The notes: generated from the sequence alone by a model not told the origin. A stretch of 64,000 nt of DNA from Malaya genurostris (GCF_030247185.1 NC_080572.1:10805007-10869006); one strand, 5' to 3'. Counted from the first letter of the stretch, positions 24,681 to 36,481 are shown. Made by a program: numbers and translations.

Positions 24681-25399
24681 AACAAATTGAATATAAGATT
24701 TACAGACTTACATATTTTTCATCTGAAAAATACAGATTTGAAGATGGCAACCCTGCACGCTATACGAAATTAAACAAAGCACGCTGCGAACGGAGCAAAG
24801 CCACACATACCGACGCGTATCAGTTTTGCATCGTCATTTTGAATGACGATTTAAATGTTTTGACACTCATAGGGCGATTCGGAATTTCGGAACCGGAAGT
24901 CGGATCTGAATTAAATTGCACAGTATATTTAAAGACAATGAGAGCTTTGAAATATGATTCATGCAAATCGGTTTAACCGTTGCTGAGAAATCGAAGAAGG
25001 TTTCTTTTTTGAGCTTTTCTTCACTATTAACACGGAAGCGGAAACCGGGGACTAGTAGTCCCAAAGTAGTTTTATATATTTACTAATGTCGTTTTCGCTT
25101 GATGCCAAACCTAACCCAGTTTCCACTATAACTGCTGTCAAACCGTTTGTTTAAAGCCAGTTTCGAACCTAGTTTGAACGTTGTTGAACTGAAAATCAAG
25201 TCAGTTTCAAACCTGGTTTTTATATCAGGTTTGCCCAAGCCCCCGTTGCTAAGTGCGAAATCAACACAGTTTCGTGGAAAGTGTTTGTTTGATGAAACTA
25301 CCCAGGGTCAGTTTCAGTTTTCTCAAACAAAAACGACATAACTAACACGATTTACCAACTAGATGTATGTAGCAGTAAATTGGGAAAAAATACTTATGA
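24681..25399. repeat. Degenerate family A sequence and unclassified DNA
   Basis: GGAACCGGAAGTCGGATCTG at 24889-24908 and AATCGGTTTAACCGTTGCTG near 24966 mark a reverse-oriented, eroded family A copy to about 25080. Beyond it, 25085-25340 repeats CAGTTTCGAAC/CAGTTTCAAAC words with no gene. Confidence 0.5.
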
Positions 25400-25825
25400 A
25401 ATTGAAAATTTTCATTTATCGCTCTGTAATATTGGAAACCGGATCTGGATTAAATTTTTGGGTACTTTTTGAAGAATTCCAAGACCTTTTATTTGCATCT
25501 TAGTTGGTGAAAATCGTTTAAGAAATTTCCGAGAAAATCGAGTGCGCATTTTTTTATAAATTTTCACCGGAAGTCGAATCCACATGAAATTCACGAAAAT
25601 TGTATGAGGCCATAAGACCTTCCATTTGAATCTAAGTTTGTGAAAATCGGTTCAGCTATCTCTGAGAAAATTTAGTGACATTGTTTGTCACATACACACA
25701 TACACACAGACGTTTGTGATCTCGACGAACTGAGTCGAATGGTATATGACACTCGGTCCTCCGGGTTTTGGTTGTGAAGTCGGCTTTCACAGCGATTGCA
25801 TAGCCTTTCTATATGAGAAAGGCAA
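25400..25825 (-). repeat. Family A repeat copy
   Basis: Reverse-oriented: TTCAGCTATCTCTGAG, GATCTCGACGAACTGAGTCG, AATGGTATATGACACTCGG, GCGATTGCATAGCCTTTCTA and TATGAGAAAGGCAAAA. This is a good example of the family's TTTGCCTTTCTCATATAGAA end. Confidence 0.8.
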
Positions 25826-26212
25826 AACAATAGAAAAAAATGATAAAGGAAATAGTGAAAGGAAAAGTAAAAAAAATATTTTCATTGAAAATGAAATATA
25901 AGTAAAAGAGAAGATAATAGAATAATGAAGATAAGAAACAATAGAATGGTTATGAGCAAACAAGAAGAGGACAAAGAAAAGGTAAAAGAAAGGAATAGGA
26001 AAAAGGAAAAAAGAAAAAGAAAACCAAAAACGAAACAAAACGAAGAATAAAACAGAAAACTAGGAGGAATTGAAAAAAGAAAAAGGGTAAGGAAAATGAA
26101 AAGGAAGAAGAAAATAAATAGGAAAAGGAAAAAGAAAAGAGGGAAAATAAAAGAAGGAAAAGGCAAGAGAAAAGGAAAATTAAAATTAAAAGAAAAAGAG
26201 AGAGAATAAGAT
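25826..26212. repeat. Polypurine:polypyrimidine tract (~390 bp)
   Basis: The plus strand is almost only A and G (AAAGGAAAAG-type words). It starts directly at the AGAAAGGCAAAA end of the family A copy. Such tracts can form triplex DNA. The Phe/Leu/Ser-rich minus-strand ORFs here are artefacts. Confidence 0.9.
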
Positions 26213-26705
26213 CACGTACGCAGTGGTAGCGTGTCATATTTGGTTATGGTTAATGATTGAATCTTTTGGTCGGTGCTTTATTTTCTGCGTAAGCCTGCAA
26301 ATCGGAATAAGTATTCCAGTTTATTATTTCTATATTAAATATGGGAGCATCTTTCAAACTAACTATTCGCCCTCCGAGCTTTGTAAACAAACTGCGTTTT
26401 AGAAACGTATTCTAATGTTCCCTTGAAAAAACCCTATAAAGTGTTCCTTACTAACGAATTTCTATACCGATCCATCGATCAGCCGCGCTTCAATGCAATT
26501 TATGCATCAAATGAATTCAAACATTGATGAGATACATTCGATATTCGACGGTGTTCAAATTATTGATGCCTATTCAGTTTTTTCATTTCTAGAAAATCTC
26601 ATTCATACCTGTATCTCTCAAAACTAGTTACCTGTAAATCATCAACGTAATATTCAAATTGCGTAATCTAAATATCATTCTGATAGATGATTCTTTATAA
26701 ATAAC
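26213..26705. other. AT-rich spacer
   Basis: No gene or repeat end recognised. Confidence 0.3.
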
Positions 26706-26707
26706 TA

Positions 26708-27892
26708 CACGGAAAGACCGATATCAGCATTTTGGCGAAAAAATTAGTTGTTTTTCTGATTTTAGTTAGTTATTTTTTGAGACAACTAAAAAAATCTTAC
26801 TTTTGCTAATTTAGATTTTTCAATTCTAATTTCCTTGATAATAATAAAATATTTATTGAAATGGCTATTTTTTTAGTTGAATTCACCAATTGTCATTTCT
26901 TAGCTAAGGCACACTTCATATCCATTCAACTAATTTTTTAGTTGAATTAGAGAAATAAATCGTTGTTTTCAACCAACATAAATGGTTGAATTGGTTTCTG
27001 CAATTTGCAGCTATATGGCGCTCTGTCGCCGAAATAACGCACCGTAATGACTACTAGCCACTAGATGGCACACTACTACCGAAAAAAATTTCAGTCGCGG
27101 TTGTCTTTTCTATATTGGCAGGTATAAATACGATGTTGTATTGGAGAAAAAGACATAAGCGAAACATAAACTTCTTTTTGAACATTTTTCTTCTAAATCG
27201 CTGTTTTCTTCATTCGACTTCGCGAAATCGACTCTCTCACTGAAAACTTTGAGCACTCTTAAAATAAAAACCGAATACAAGTAGTACATCTAACGGCGTG
27301 GCCCGGAAGGTTGGAAGATACAAAAAAACATCATTTGACATGTACAATTAGAGTGCAACATTCGAAACTCAATTCACTGTTCCGCGTAAAAACATTATTA
27401 CGCACAATCGCTTCAAATGCGCACGAATTCTGAATAAATACACTTTCCACTAACAGTTTACGTCATTTTTACATACCGGTTTAGAAATTTATATATGGAT
27501 ATATCGTAACACATGCGTAAAACATCTAAACAATTTGCAAGCAGTTTCAACAAGACTGTCCCTTTTAGCTTTTTATTGGATTGTTTTGTTTTGACACTTC
27601 TCATGAATTTTGTGGCTAATAAACTGGTGATAGATAAATAGAAACAAATTTTCTGATTTTAAAAACAAAATTAGTTGTCAATGAGAATTTCGTGTTGGAT
27701 TGAGATATTGCTGGTTTGTGTCCAGAATATTCGCCAACTAAACACATTCTCTAAAAATAAGAGTTTTTTTCAGCAAATAAATTCTCAATTTTAACTAATT
27801 TTATAGTTATTTTGGAAATTTTGTTGTTAAAATCAACTAATTCAAAAACAGTAATACGAATTAGGCGCAGAGCTAATTTCGGTCGTTCCGTG
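26708..27892. mobile_element. 1185-bp TIR element with TA target duplication
   Basis: The left end CACGGAAAGACCGATATCAG is matched by the right end, which reads CACGGAACGACCGAAATTAG on the minus strand. TA flanks both ends (26706-26707 and 27893-27894). The interior is rich in TTAGTTGAATT/AACTAATTT words, especially near both ends. No transposase frame. TA duplication suggests a Tc1/mariner-like or other TA-specific family. Confidence 0.7.
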
Positions 27893-27894
27893 TA

Positions 27895-29309
27895 ATCATA
27901 TTAACATGAAGGGTTCTTATCCCATAAGCGATACTGTATTCATAAATGATGCAAGCAATGATACAGACCGTCTAATCAACTGGATGGGTAAATTTACGGC
28001 CTAAATTGACAGTGTTATTCATGATTTTATGATCAAAATGATCTACGAGAAATTCTATAAATTCTATATATAAGTGATATCGATTCATTCAACACAAACT
28101 GGTTACTGGAACGAACTCGAAAGAGTAAAATAAAGAGACGGGAGGATAATATCAGAGACATAACTGGATGACGTGAATGCGAATAAAACTGACGTGCTTT
28201 TTCCACACATCCGAATATCGATAACCGCACTTACTAGATGATTGATTGTGTGAATTTTGCATTCTAATGGTACAATTATAAGGCGAAACACACGATAGCG
28301 ATCGTAATTACGGAGTTGTGTAGGGAACAAGACCGATTAAATAAAAAATTAAATGTTCAAATTCATTCAAAAATTGAAAAATCCACAACAATGCGTTTTT
28401 AGCCATTCAGGATTTCTAAATTTTAATTAGGAATTATTATGATACTAAGTTCAATAACTTGCTTGTCAAACCCGTCTCGAGAATACAAATTGTATAGCGA
28501 TTTGAAAGAATATTCACAAACCGAAAGCCGTACTTTTGGATTTGGATTCTACGAATTCTGAAACTATAAATGGTTGATATTTACTCGCCAAGCGTGGACA
28601 AAAAGTATCCATAATTTCTTTAAAAACTTGTGAGAAATGGTAGCATATTTTTAGTGAACATTTTACATGCTAGTTGTAAACCCATTTAAAAAGGATCTTT
28701 TTCGAGTATTATTGAGTTCTTGTATAAAATGGTACATAATTGGAAACAGTTAGGTGAAGAGTTGTCTTCATGCCAAATATTTTGTCTGGTCACTGAAAAT
28801 ATTCTGTATTTCTATGTATGGGCCTTGCGCGATAAGCGATGATTCGTTCAAATTCATGCGGTTGAAAATTTTGCACGCCTTTTTTTGGAACTGAATTTCG
28901 TTTTTGAGCTCGTTTATACCAAACATTTAAGAAAACTTCATGTTTGAGTTATTTGTTAGTCCGATGATATGGAAAAAATACTGCGTTGAATACAAGAGTT
29001 AAGTTCTGCCCATTTAGGGAGGGTGAATGGGTAAATTTTAAGAAGGCACCCCATAGTAAAGTAAGTAGTTTTCACGACATAAATTCTTAAAGCAGACGAA
29101 AATAGATTAAAATTTTTCCAACCTATATAATAATTACGTGCGGGATCAAACCCTAAAAGTTGAAAAATTTCGACATGAAATATTTTTGATAAAACTCGTT
29201 TTACACACATTGCATTTTCACGCAAGTCAAGATTGAATTTTTATTTGATTTTCAAATATTTGTACGAAAAAAATCTACTATGCTTGCTCTGAGAACTATT
29301 TTCTAAGGG
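27895..29309. other. AT-rich non-coding DNA
   Basis: No gene, SINE or TIR pair recognised. Short ORFs lack motifs. Confidence 0.3.
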
Positions 29310-29329
29310 TTTCCAACAAGCCACAAAGG

Positions 29330-29495
29330 TGTCAAGTAATCCAGGATTACTCTGATTTTTTGCGAGTAATCCAGTAATCGGTGGATTACATTAGGAATCC
29401 AAAAGTAATCATTAATAATTCTAATCACTTATTTTTTTTACTTTAATCAGGAAAAATCTCAAAATTATCTAGTAATCATAAAGTAATCCGTTTTG
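29330..29495. repeat. AGTAATCC-rich cluster (left)
   Basis: Contains AAGTAATCCAGGATTACTC, GAGTAATCCAGTAATCGG, GGATTACATT, AAAAGTAATCATT and AAAGTAATCCG. The same motif set recurs at 32265-32460. TTTCCAACA precedes this cluster (about 29310), and its complement TGTTGGAAA follows the right one (about 32463). Confidence 0.6.
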
Positions 29496-29499
29496 CCTT

Positions 29500-29825
29500 T
29501 CTCTATAGAAAGGTAACAGAATTGCTGGACAACCAAATTTTTGATCGAAGTTTTGGAGGCCCCTAATATTATATACCATTCGACTCAACTCGACGAGATC
29601 AGCACATGTCGGTGCGTGTGTTTTCATCGATCGATTTTGATTTTGATCGATATTTCTATACGCTCATTTTTCTCGGAGATGATTGAGCCGATTTCAATGT
29701 TCATTGTTCAAATTTGAAAAGCAAATAGTTGTCACGTCCGATTCCGACAATATAACCGCAGAAAAATGATACTTTCAATGACAAGAAAACTTACTAGGTG
29801 GATAAAGAAGTGTTTTTCGTTGTTT
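29500..29825 (+). repeat. Family A repeat copy
   Basis: TTGCCTTTCTCTATAGAAAG, ATACCATTCGACTCAACTCG, TCTCGGAGATGATTGAGCCG, GTCCGATTCCGAC and CTTACTAGGTGGATAAA follow in family order, diverged. Confidence 0.7.
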
Positions 29826-30720
29826 TTAATTCAACATGTCTTTAATGAAAGTTTGTGGAAAGCTCTCAATATAAATATTACCGGATGTTTTTACTGGTGG
29901 CTTAATATGACCCGCATATTTTTCGATGAACACTGGTTTTTGAGCGATAGAGCGTGCCAACTGATTATCTTCTAATTTAAACCAGCTACATACTACAACT
30001 AATCTTCTTTGGATATCAGAATTTTGAATTTTTCGTGACGTTAGGTATTGAAAACACAAAACCTATCCAACTATCAGGTTTTTAAACTTCCAAAATGCAC
30101 ACCACTCACCAATAGTTTTTGAATTGAAGATACCTGTTTCGAACATTGGTTCTTAAACTTGGTGCATGCTGCTTCTTATATATCTTAGATTCCTAACAGC
30201 ACTTACCCTCACGGGCTGCATACGAAATACTGAGATCAAACGAGATATTTCAACGATAATAATTTCGCCATCATTTTAACATTATTTTTTTAATTTTTTT
30301 TCCTTACCGTATTCATAGGTGCAGTTTTTCAGATCAACATCAAAATTAGCATCTGGGAAAAGATCTTTGATGTCAACAACCATTTCGTCGGTTATACTTT
30401 CTTTACAATCTGCCTGCATATACGAAGCGCCGTTGTCATGTTCTAATGTAGTATGTATTACATCGACTAGTTTCGTTAGTTTGATTTATTTTACATTTTA
30501 AATCTGATTTGAAATGTACCCCCACATCATTTAGATCTTTAATGACTTCTAATTTGGCTGATTCGATGATGTTTTTTTTTGAGATGTTTTACTGGGCATT
30601 GATTCAGAAACATACAAATTGCTAGGTCTGACATCTGTATTCTGTGTATCTTTCAGTATAGCCTCAGATTCAAAAATAAATTCCGAATGCCGGCATGAAA
30701 TCTCAAACACGCTCAATCCT
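29826..30720 (-). pseudogene. Decayed coding region of unknown identity
   Basis: Reading the minus strand from 30720 downwards gives successive open stretches in shifting frames. The first runs from EISCRHSEF to SNLYVSESMPSKTSQKK, to an A9 run near 30571. The next is ESAKLEVIKDLNDVGVHF in a second frame. The last runs from LVDVIHTTLEHDNGASYMQ and DLFPDANFDVDLKNCTYEY, in a single frame with only a few stops, through RIQ-like SRKIQNSDIQRRLVVV and KPPVKTSGNIYIESFP to a stop near 29826. About 295 codons with so few stops in AT-rich DNA strongly suggest an old gene or element ORF. I do not recognise the protein. It could be a transposon ORF, an old viral insertion or a host pseudogene. CG|GTAAGG at 30307 could be a splice donor, but the frame continues past it. 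Confidence 0.5.
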
Positions 30721-31190
30721 ACAGATCCGGAATCGGATGTTGGATCCGAACAAAATTCAATAAAAGACCGTAAGACCTATGCATGTCATTTCAAATAAAT
30801 TTCAATCCATTGAAATTCATTCAGTCTTTCGGCCTCACCTCTCGTATTTCCTGAATTTTTCTTATCCACAGTACCGTACTAAACCAAAATTACTCACTGA
30901 TAACAATCATTCGTACCTGCACCGTAAATCTCTTTTTCAACGCGTGCACTTGCGTGCTCGATACCAATGCACTCGGTTGAGGTTTCGAATCCGAGCTTTG
31001 GTTTTCGTTTCCCTTACCGCGTGCACAAAATCGACCACAGCTTGCTGTGTGCATTGTTCGAAACAGCGGTGTTGTGCTCTCTTCATCGGCATGAGCACAT
31101 GTTCGTACAGGTGCGCTTTATATGACGATTTGAAAATGTTGACTCATCACATTGTAATTCGGCTGCCGGAGCTCTTATTTCGATGAAATT
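30721..31190. other. Family A scrap plus unclassified GC-richer DNA
   Basis: GATCCGGAATCGGATGTTGG (30724-30743) is reverse family A. A more complex stretch (30910-31130) with GCGTGCACTTGCGTGCTCG and CATGTTCGTACAGGTGCGC follows. It carries a 135-aa ORF without any recognisable domain. Confidence 0.35.
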
Positions 31191-31835
31191 AAGGATTTTC
31201 GTATGAGATCAGGAAACCTTTCGTTTAAACCTAAGTCTTCGAAAATAGTTCAAGCTATGACTGAGGAAAGTGTGTTCAATTTTAAAGTTTTGACCACTAT
31301 TTGCGATGCTTTCGGAAGCGGAAACCGGGAAACCAGGAGTCGGTTTGTGTGGGCTTCAACCGACAAAGCTTATTGATTAGAATTGATTTGTGTGCTGCTC
31401 CCAATAAAATGAAAGAAAAAATAAAATAAAAGAAAAAGCTTCAAAATTTATTCCGTGTTTTGAATCACAACTGTTTGAAATTTCTCTTCGTCCAGTAATT
31501 CTGCAACCGAAAGTCGGATCTGTGATGAGTGAGAGAATGAAACTTAGTACACGAATTGTTCCTCTGAGGAAATCGAGTAAATAATTCGAAATTGAATTTA
31601 TTTTCACTTGTCACAATTGTTACAGAAGCAGGATCCGGATAAAATTCAAGAACTTTGTATGGGACCAGAAATCTAGGTTTGTGAAAATCGGTCAACTCCG
31701 AAACAAGTTAGTGCAATAAAACGTTACATACACACATACACAGACATATATTTTACGTACTCGAAGAATTGAGTCGAATGGTATATGTGACTTGCGTTTA
31801 TTTTCACAGTAATTACTAAGCCTTTCTAGTTAAGA
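31191..31835 (-). repeat. Family A repeat copy
   Basis: Reverse-oriented, diverged copy: CGGAAGCGGAAACCGGGAAA, CCGAAAGTCGGATCTGTGA, CACACATACACAGAC, CGAAGAATTGAGTCGAATGG and TTACTAAGCCTTTCTAG. Confidence 0.7.
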
Positions 31836-32264
31836 ATAATTGGAATAGTTTGTGAAATTCAACAGACTGAATACCTCAGGCCTCTCTCAAAATCTAATAA
31901 AGTTTTGTATTTTAGTCTTCAAAGTCTTCTAACTAAAAACACGAACAAACAAGAGAGGGTATATTTATGTCAGAGTTGAGCAGGAATCAGAGCTAATTTG
32001 CTCAAGTGTCACGTTCCCCTGCACAAAATCCAACAAAAAGGTGGTTCAAGGTGGATTATTGCGACCCTATATTAAATAAATCGTTCTATATGACACCAAC
32101 ACGGAACCGATGTTGGGCGATTCTAAAAGTAATTTTTTGTTGTTCCTACTGGGTTGTGGTACCTTTTGATACACCGAACAAAATAGAAACAATCGCACTA
32201 TACGAAAATGATAAATTTCGTTTTATGAGCTTCTTGGAAAAATCCTTTTCTGAAACATTGTATA
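31836..32264. other. Unclassified, one 109-aa frame
   Basis: A plus-strand frame (32006-32335) is open for 109 codons but runs into the AGTAATCC cluster and shows no known motif. Probably chance or part of a transposon. Confidence 0.25.
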
Positions 32265-32460
32265 TTGAAAGTAATCCAGTAATCCAGAAGAGATATTACC
32301 ATAAACAAGAAGTAATCACGAGTAATTCAGAGTAATTCAGAGTAATTCAGAGTAATTCAGAGTAATTAGATAATTTCTGTTATTCAGTAATTCAGAAGTA
32401 ATTAGGGTAATAATGTAAATAATCGAAGTAATCCATTTCGAGACAGGTAAGTAATCCAAG
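32265..32460. repeat. AGTAATCC-rich cluster (right) with 10-bp tandem repeat
   Basis: AAAGTAATCCAGTAATCCAG is followed by AGTAATCACG. Four perfect AGTAATTCAG units (32321-32360) and a partial fifth come next, then CGAAGTAATCCATT and GTAAGTAATCCAAG. It mirrors the motif content of 29330-29495. Confidence 0.7.
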
Positions 32461-34199
32461 CTGTTGGAAATCATTGCTATTTTATAAATAGTAATTCGTT
32501 GTGTTTTGAGAGTGCATCTTCAAAATCGAAATATTAAAATGATTCCGACTCATTGATTTCAAATTCATCTCTAGGGAAAATATTTACGAAGGCTTAAAAT
32601 TAAAAAATCGCGTTTTATAACAGAGATATGCCATTAGTGTGAGGTACGTTATGCTTAAGCTCCAAAAAAAATCGTCAACATAGTATTATCATCGTATTAG
32701 TAGTGTTATCATAACATGAAAATTCACTATTTCCCCGGAATCATGGAACATTTTTCCCATTTCATAATTCATCGGTAATATCAAATAACCATCACTTGAA
32801 TCACTTTTAATATGTGCATGAAAAAAGGAAATTTCAAGTAAATAAAAGCCCATTCGATTCGGTTTAATGTGGATTTCACTAGACGTGTTCCTGACAATCA
32901 CTTCGAAAAATAAAAAGATAAAAACTTATAATCACAAACAAACAACCATCTGAAAATCAAAACAATCCGTGACTTCACCGCTGGTCACCTCGATTGTCGA
33001 CCTCCGGTGTTGTTCCTCAAGTGTCGTTGTAACATTCCACTATTTCCCTAATGTTGTGCCCCAGCAATTAAATCTCTCGCATTCCACGCTTTGTCATGCT
33101 TGGCCATTCCAATTCGTTCTACACTCTTCCCCAAACCCTGCACCGAATTCTTTTTTTTTTCGATGCTCATTTTGACGGTGGAATGTTTCTAATAAAGTGA
33201 CCGCACATCTAGCAATCACGTAAATTAAGGGACAATGTCGCTTCTCCGGTCGGTCGGTTTTCTGGTCACAGGAAACCGAAATCAGGGCGTGAGTGCATGG
33301 ATTTATGTCGTCAGTCGTGTCGCGCTCAACTGGTGGTTGGCCGTAAATAGATTTTAATTGATCTTGATTGAATTACGCTCAATGACCACATCAATAACAG
33401 TGGCCCGTTTGAAAGGCCGACCGGGAAACAGAAGGGGAAGGGGAGACAAGTTCAGTATATTTTGATTTCGAAAAAAGAACTTGAATTGATGATGGCGATG
33501 ACGGTCGGTGATCGTTCGTGCTTGACGTACATTATTCGATTTGATTGTGCGGAGATGCGGGTGTGCTAGAATGGAATAACGGATGGTTGCTTAGAACGGT
33601 GACGCCGTAAAACAGTGGCGACTGTCTGTCGACTAGCATAACAACAAATTTTGCAGTGTATAATGGGACGAATAAATCACCGATGAGATTTACGGAATGC
33701 GACGATTATAATGGAAAAACTGGGCATGGTGGGAGCCTCCAATCAGTCAGCAATTATCGCTAATGACGACTATGAACCGTCGGACCGTCGATCATCCGAC
33801 ACATTTTGGCTGCCGTCATTCTGCCTGGATAAATAAACCGGGAAATTATTGCCAGTCACGCTAATTTACCTCTACCGCGGCCAAACTCCCGGTCGTTTAT
33901 TCGAAGGCTGAAAATTAAACTCATTTCAGTTGAAGTTTTTCTTCGCCAGACTTACCTGCTCGGGCAAAGTAAGCGAATACAACGTTGGATAAAACCAAGG
34001 AAAAAAAAAGCGCCCTCATGGGGAACGCATTCACCCTTACATTGTACTTTGCAGCCAGGAAAAAGTTAGGAAACCATAGAAAAATATGCCATCAATAAAA
34101 TAATCCGCATGTGGGTGCTCAGTTCGATTCTGCAGCCAGTCGAATACTGAAATCAAGTTGGCCATGCCATCACGACCAACTGCGACCGGACCAGATCAG
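32461..34199. other. Unique DNA; complex enhancer-like block from about 32960
   Basis: From 32960 to 34200 no repeats are seen and composition is balanced. Homeodomain-type words are dense: TTTTAATTGATCTTG (about 33353), CAGCAATTATCGCTAATGAC (about 33749) and GATAAATAAACCGGG (about 33828). A consensus splice donor CAG|GTAAGT sits on the minus strand at about 33960, without a recognisable exon. A cis-regulatory role is inferred only. Confidence 0.3.
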
Positions 34200-34207
34200 G
34201 ACCATAA

Positions 34208-34627
34208 TAGAGATGGGCAATTCGCTCCTGAGCTGTTCCAGTGAATCGAATCATTGAAGTGAGCTGACAGCTCACAGCTCTTTTCAAAAGAACCGCAGCT
34301 CACCAGCTCACTCATTTGCTACCCAGTTCACTGCATTATGACGAAGGGAACACGCTACGAGCTGATCGGATCTTCGGCTCTTTAAGAGATTCAATTTAGT
34401 CGACATCAATTAAAGATAAGTTAATTCGCATTGCATTCATTGCAAATCAATGATTCAATTTCGATCATGCATATGAAAGAAAACCGGTGCATAAGAAAAA
34501 CGGCGCACAAAATGAACCTTAAGTTTAAACCAAAAGAGCTGATGAGCTGATACATCGAATCGATTCACTTTGGTGAGCTGATCGGTTCGGAGCTGTTCAC
34601 CAAAATGAGCTGTTTTGCACACCTCTA
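34208..34627. mobile_element. 420-bp hAT MITE with 8-bp TSD and GAGCTG subterminal repeats
   Basis: The left end is TAGAGATGGGCAATTCG. The right end reads TAGAGGTGTGCAAAACAG on the minus strand. A perfect 8-bp duplication GACCATAA flanks it (34200-34207 and 34628-34635). GAGCTG or CAGCTC occurs 12 times, six in the first ~115 bp and five in the last ~100 bp, like the subterminal transposase-binding repeats of hAT elements. No ORF. The TIR start is shared with 2138-3136, but the interiors differ. Confidence 0.88.
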
Positions 34628-34635
34628 GACCATAA

Positions 34636-36360
34636 TGGAAGAAAGAGTTTGCGTGCTTCTGATGTTTCCACCGAAACAGCGCAGACCGAATACATAAACG
34701 AGATAGACAAATCGAGAATAAGAGCATCGTTTATATTGCCAAGTATTATATTTATGTACAGTGACGATGCAGCTGAAAATGGAGCAAAGCTTTTTGGGGC
34801 CGCTCCAACGACCACTTTGAAATGTCACGCGTGAATGTAAGTGTGACGGCGTTCGTTGCCGTCAACAACTAAGCAGTTGGGAGTGGGTGGCCTGCCGGGA
34901 TGGCGACCTGCAATTCGACGGTGGTGCGACGTTGCGTGACTTTACTAAAACTGGTTGCATTGATTTTAATGGCTTCTTTATCATTTTAGCCGCCATCCAT
35001 AATAATTATTGTGATTGTTGCTTGTTGGTGTAATGAAGGATTTATGGGAATTGGAGAACAGCTTGTTTAACTCAAATAGCAGTCTTTGTTCCGCTTTTCA
35101 CTTCATTGGTATTGGTAAATAATGAAATAGGAAACAGAAAACGATCTTTTATAATTTTGTTCTCTCTATTTTTCAGATTTCTCGTTCGAAATCAGTAGAA
35201 AAGCTGGTTTTGATCACTAGTTTTGTTAGTTGCATATTTGAACTATGAAGTACAAGCAATTTCAACATTTACGGACATCATCAAATTTTAACATATTTTG
35301 AAAGTAAACATTTGTACTGTTCACCAATTCTGAGACATTTGGTTTCATATATGTGTAATATGCTTTCCAATTGGACGTTATGCAAGCGTTATTCAAACAC
35401 TTTCGAGCCCCTTTGCTGAGTGTGCTTAAAGCGAATGTAAGCATAGCAGGGCATTGATTTGAAATATTTCACTCGAAAAGCTTCACACAGACGAAAGCAT
35501 ACTCAACATGTAACATAAAACAGTGCTCGACTCAGCAAAACTTCATCTTCGCAAGTTTCGATTGAAGCGGCTTTTAACACCACCCGTTCGAATTTTACGT
35601 ACAGTGCAAATCGTTTTCCGAAGTTATCGCTCTTTTGACCACCTGAAAGTGAAGGTTGTATCAAATGGATTCAAAAGCTAAGAATCTGCTCAAAGTAGAT
35701 AAATAGCAGTAGCTATTTAGCGTATTATCCGTCACCCAGTGAAAATTTATAAATTCGTTTCTTCAATATGAAAATTTATTTTCAATGGATACAATGCGAG
35801 TTCGCCGCAACGAAGTTTCGAACTTAACTAAATGATTGCTTCTTGCTGTGCCACATTCATAGAATGCTACAATTTGTTTGAAACGTTTTGATTGCCCTTT
35901 GTATTCAAACTATAAACAATTTATTTATAACATCTGTTAATAAAACGAAATATCAATCGAAACAATAAGTTTTTTGCTAGAAGATCGCAAATAAAAAACC
36001 TAAGATAAATATTATGAGATACAGCAAAGAATATAATCAATACGAGAAACATACACACAGAAAAAGTAAGAGCATAACCAATCAAAAAATTTTCGAGTTC
36101 CATGTAATCAAGACAATTTACATTTAACAAATGTTGCTTTCAAATCCGTATGTACTGCATCAATTTATACCTTTTTTCCAAACGCGAAATATAGATTTGG
36201 TAGAATCTAACCAACGTATCTTCGAATTAAACAGAGTAGTAAGACATATTAGATGGTAATGAATATTCCACAGGAACATGATTGCTAATTGAACTGTGTA
36301 ACACCTGTTGATGCAGATATAAGTACCGAGGTTTTTGTTCAATTTAGCAGTGATTTATTT
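34636..36360. other. Unique DNA, no gene recognised
   Basis: 34830-35030 continues the complex block, with a Hox/TALE-like TTGATTTTAATGGC (about 34958) and CATAATAATTATTGTG. From 35060 on it is AT-rich, with scattered ORFs of 60-70 aa without motifs. Confidence 0.3.
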
Positions 36361-36481
36361 AAAAGGGGCTGAGGTCTACTAGAAGATTGATAGTACCTAT
36401 TATCTTTCTCCGGATAGTACCAGCCTAGATGCCGTGTGGAATCCGGCAGAAAAAAATGAGCCCAGAATAGATCCCCTGGGA

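Noticed and set aside
25787..26237. Phe/Leu/Ser-rich membrane-like ORFs on the minus strand
   Set aside because: Translations of the polypurine tract. The hydrophobic look follows from TTT/CTT/TCC codons.
30779..31186. 135-aa plus-strand ORF
   Set aside because: Begins in family A sequence and crosses into unrelated DNA. No domain. Cys and Arg content looks compositional.
33955..33966. Consensus splice donor CAG|GTAAGT on the minus strand
   Set aside because: One such 9-mer is expected about every 130 kb counting both strands, and no acceptable exon or acceptor was found upstream.
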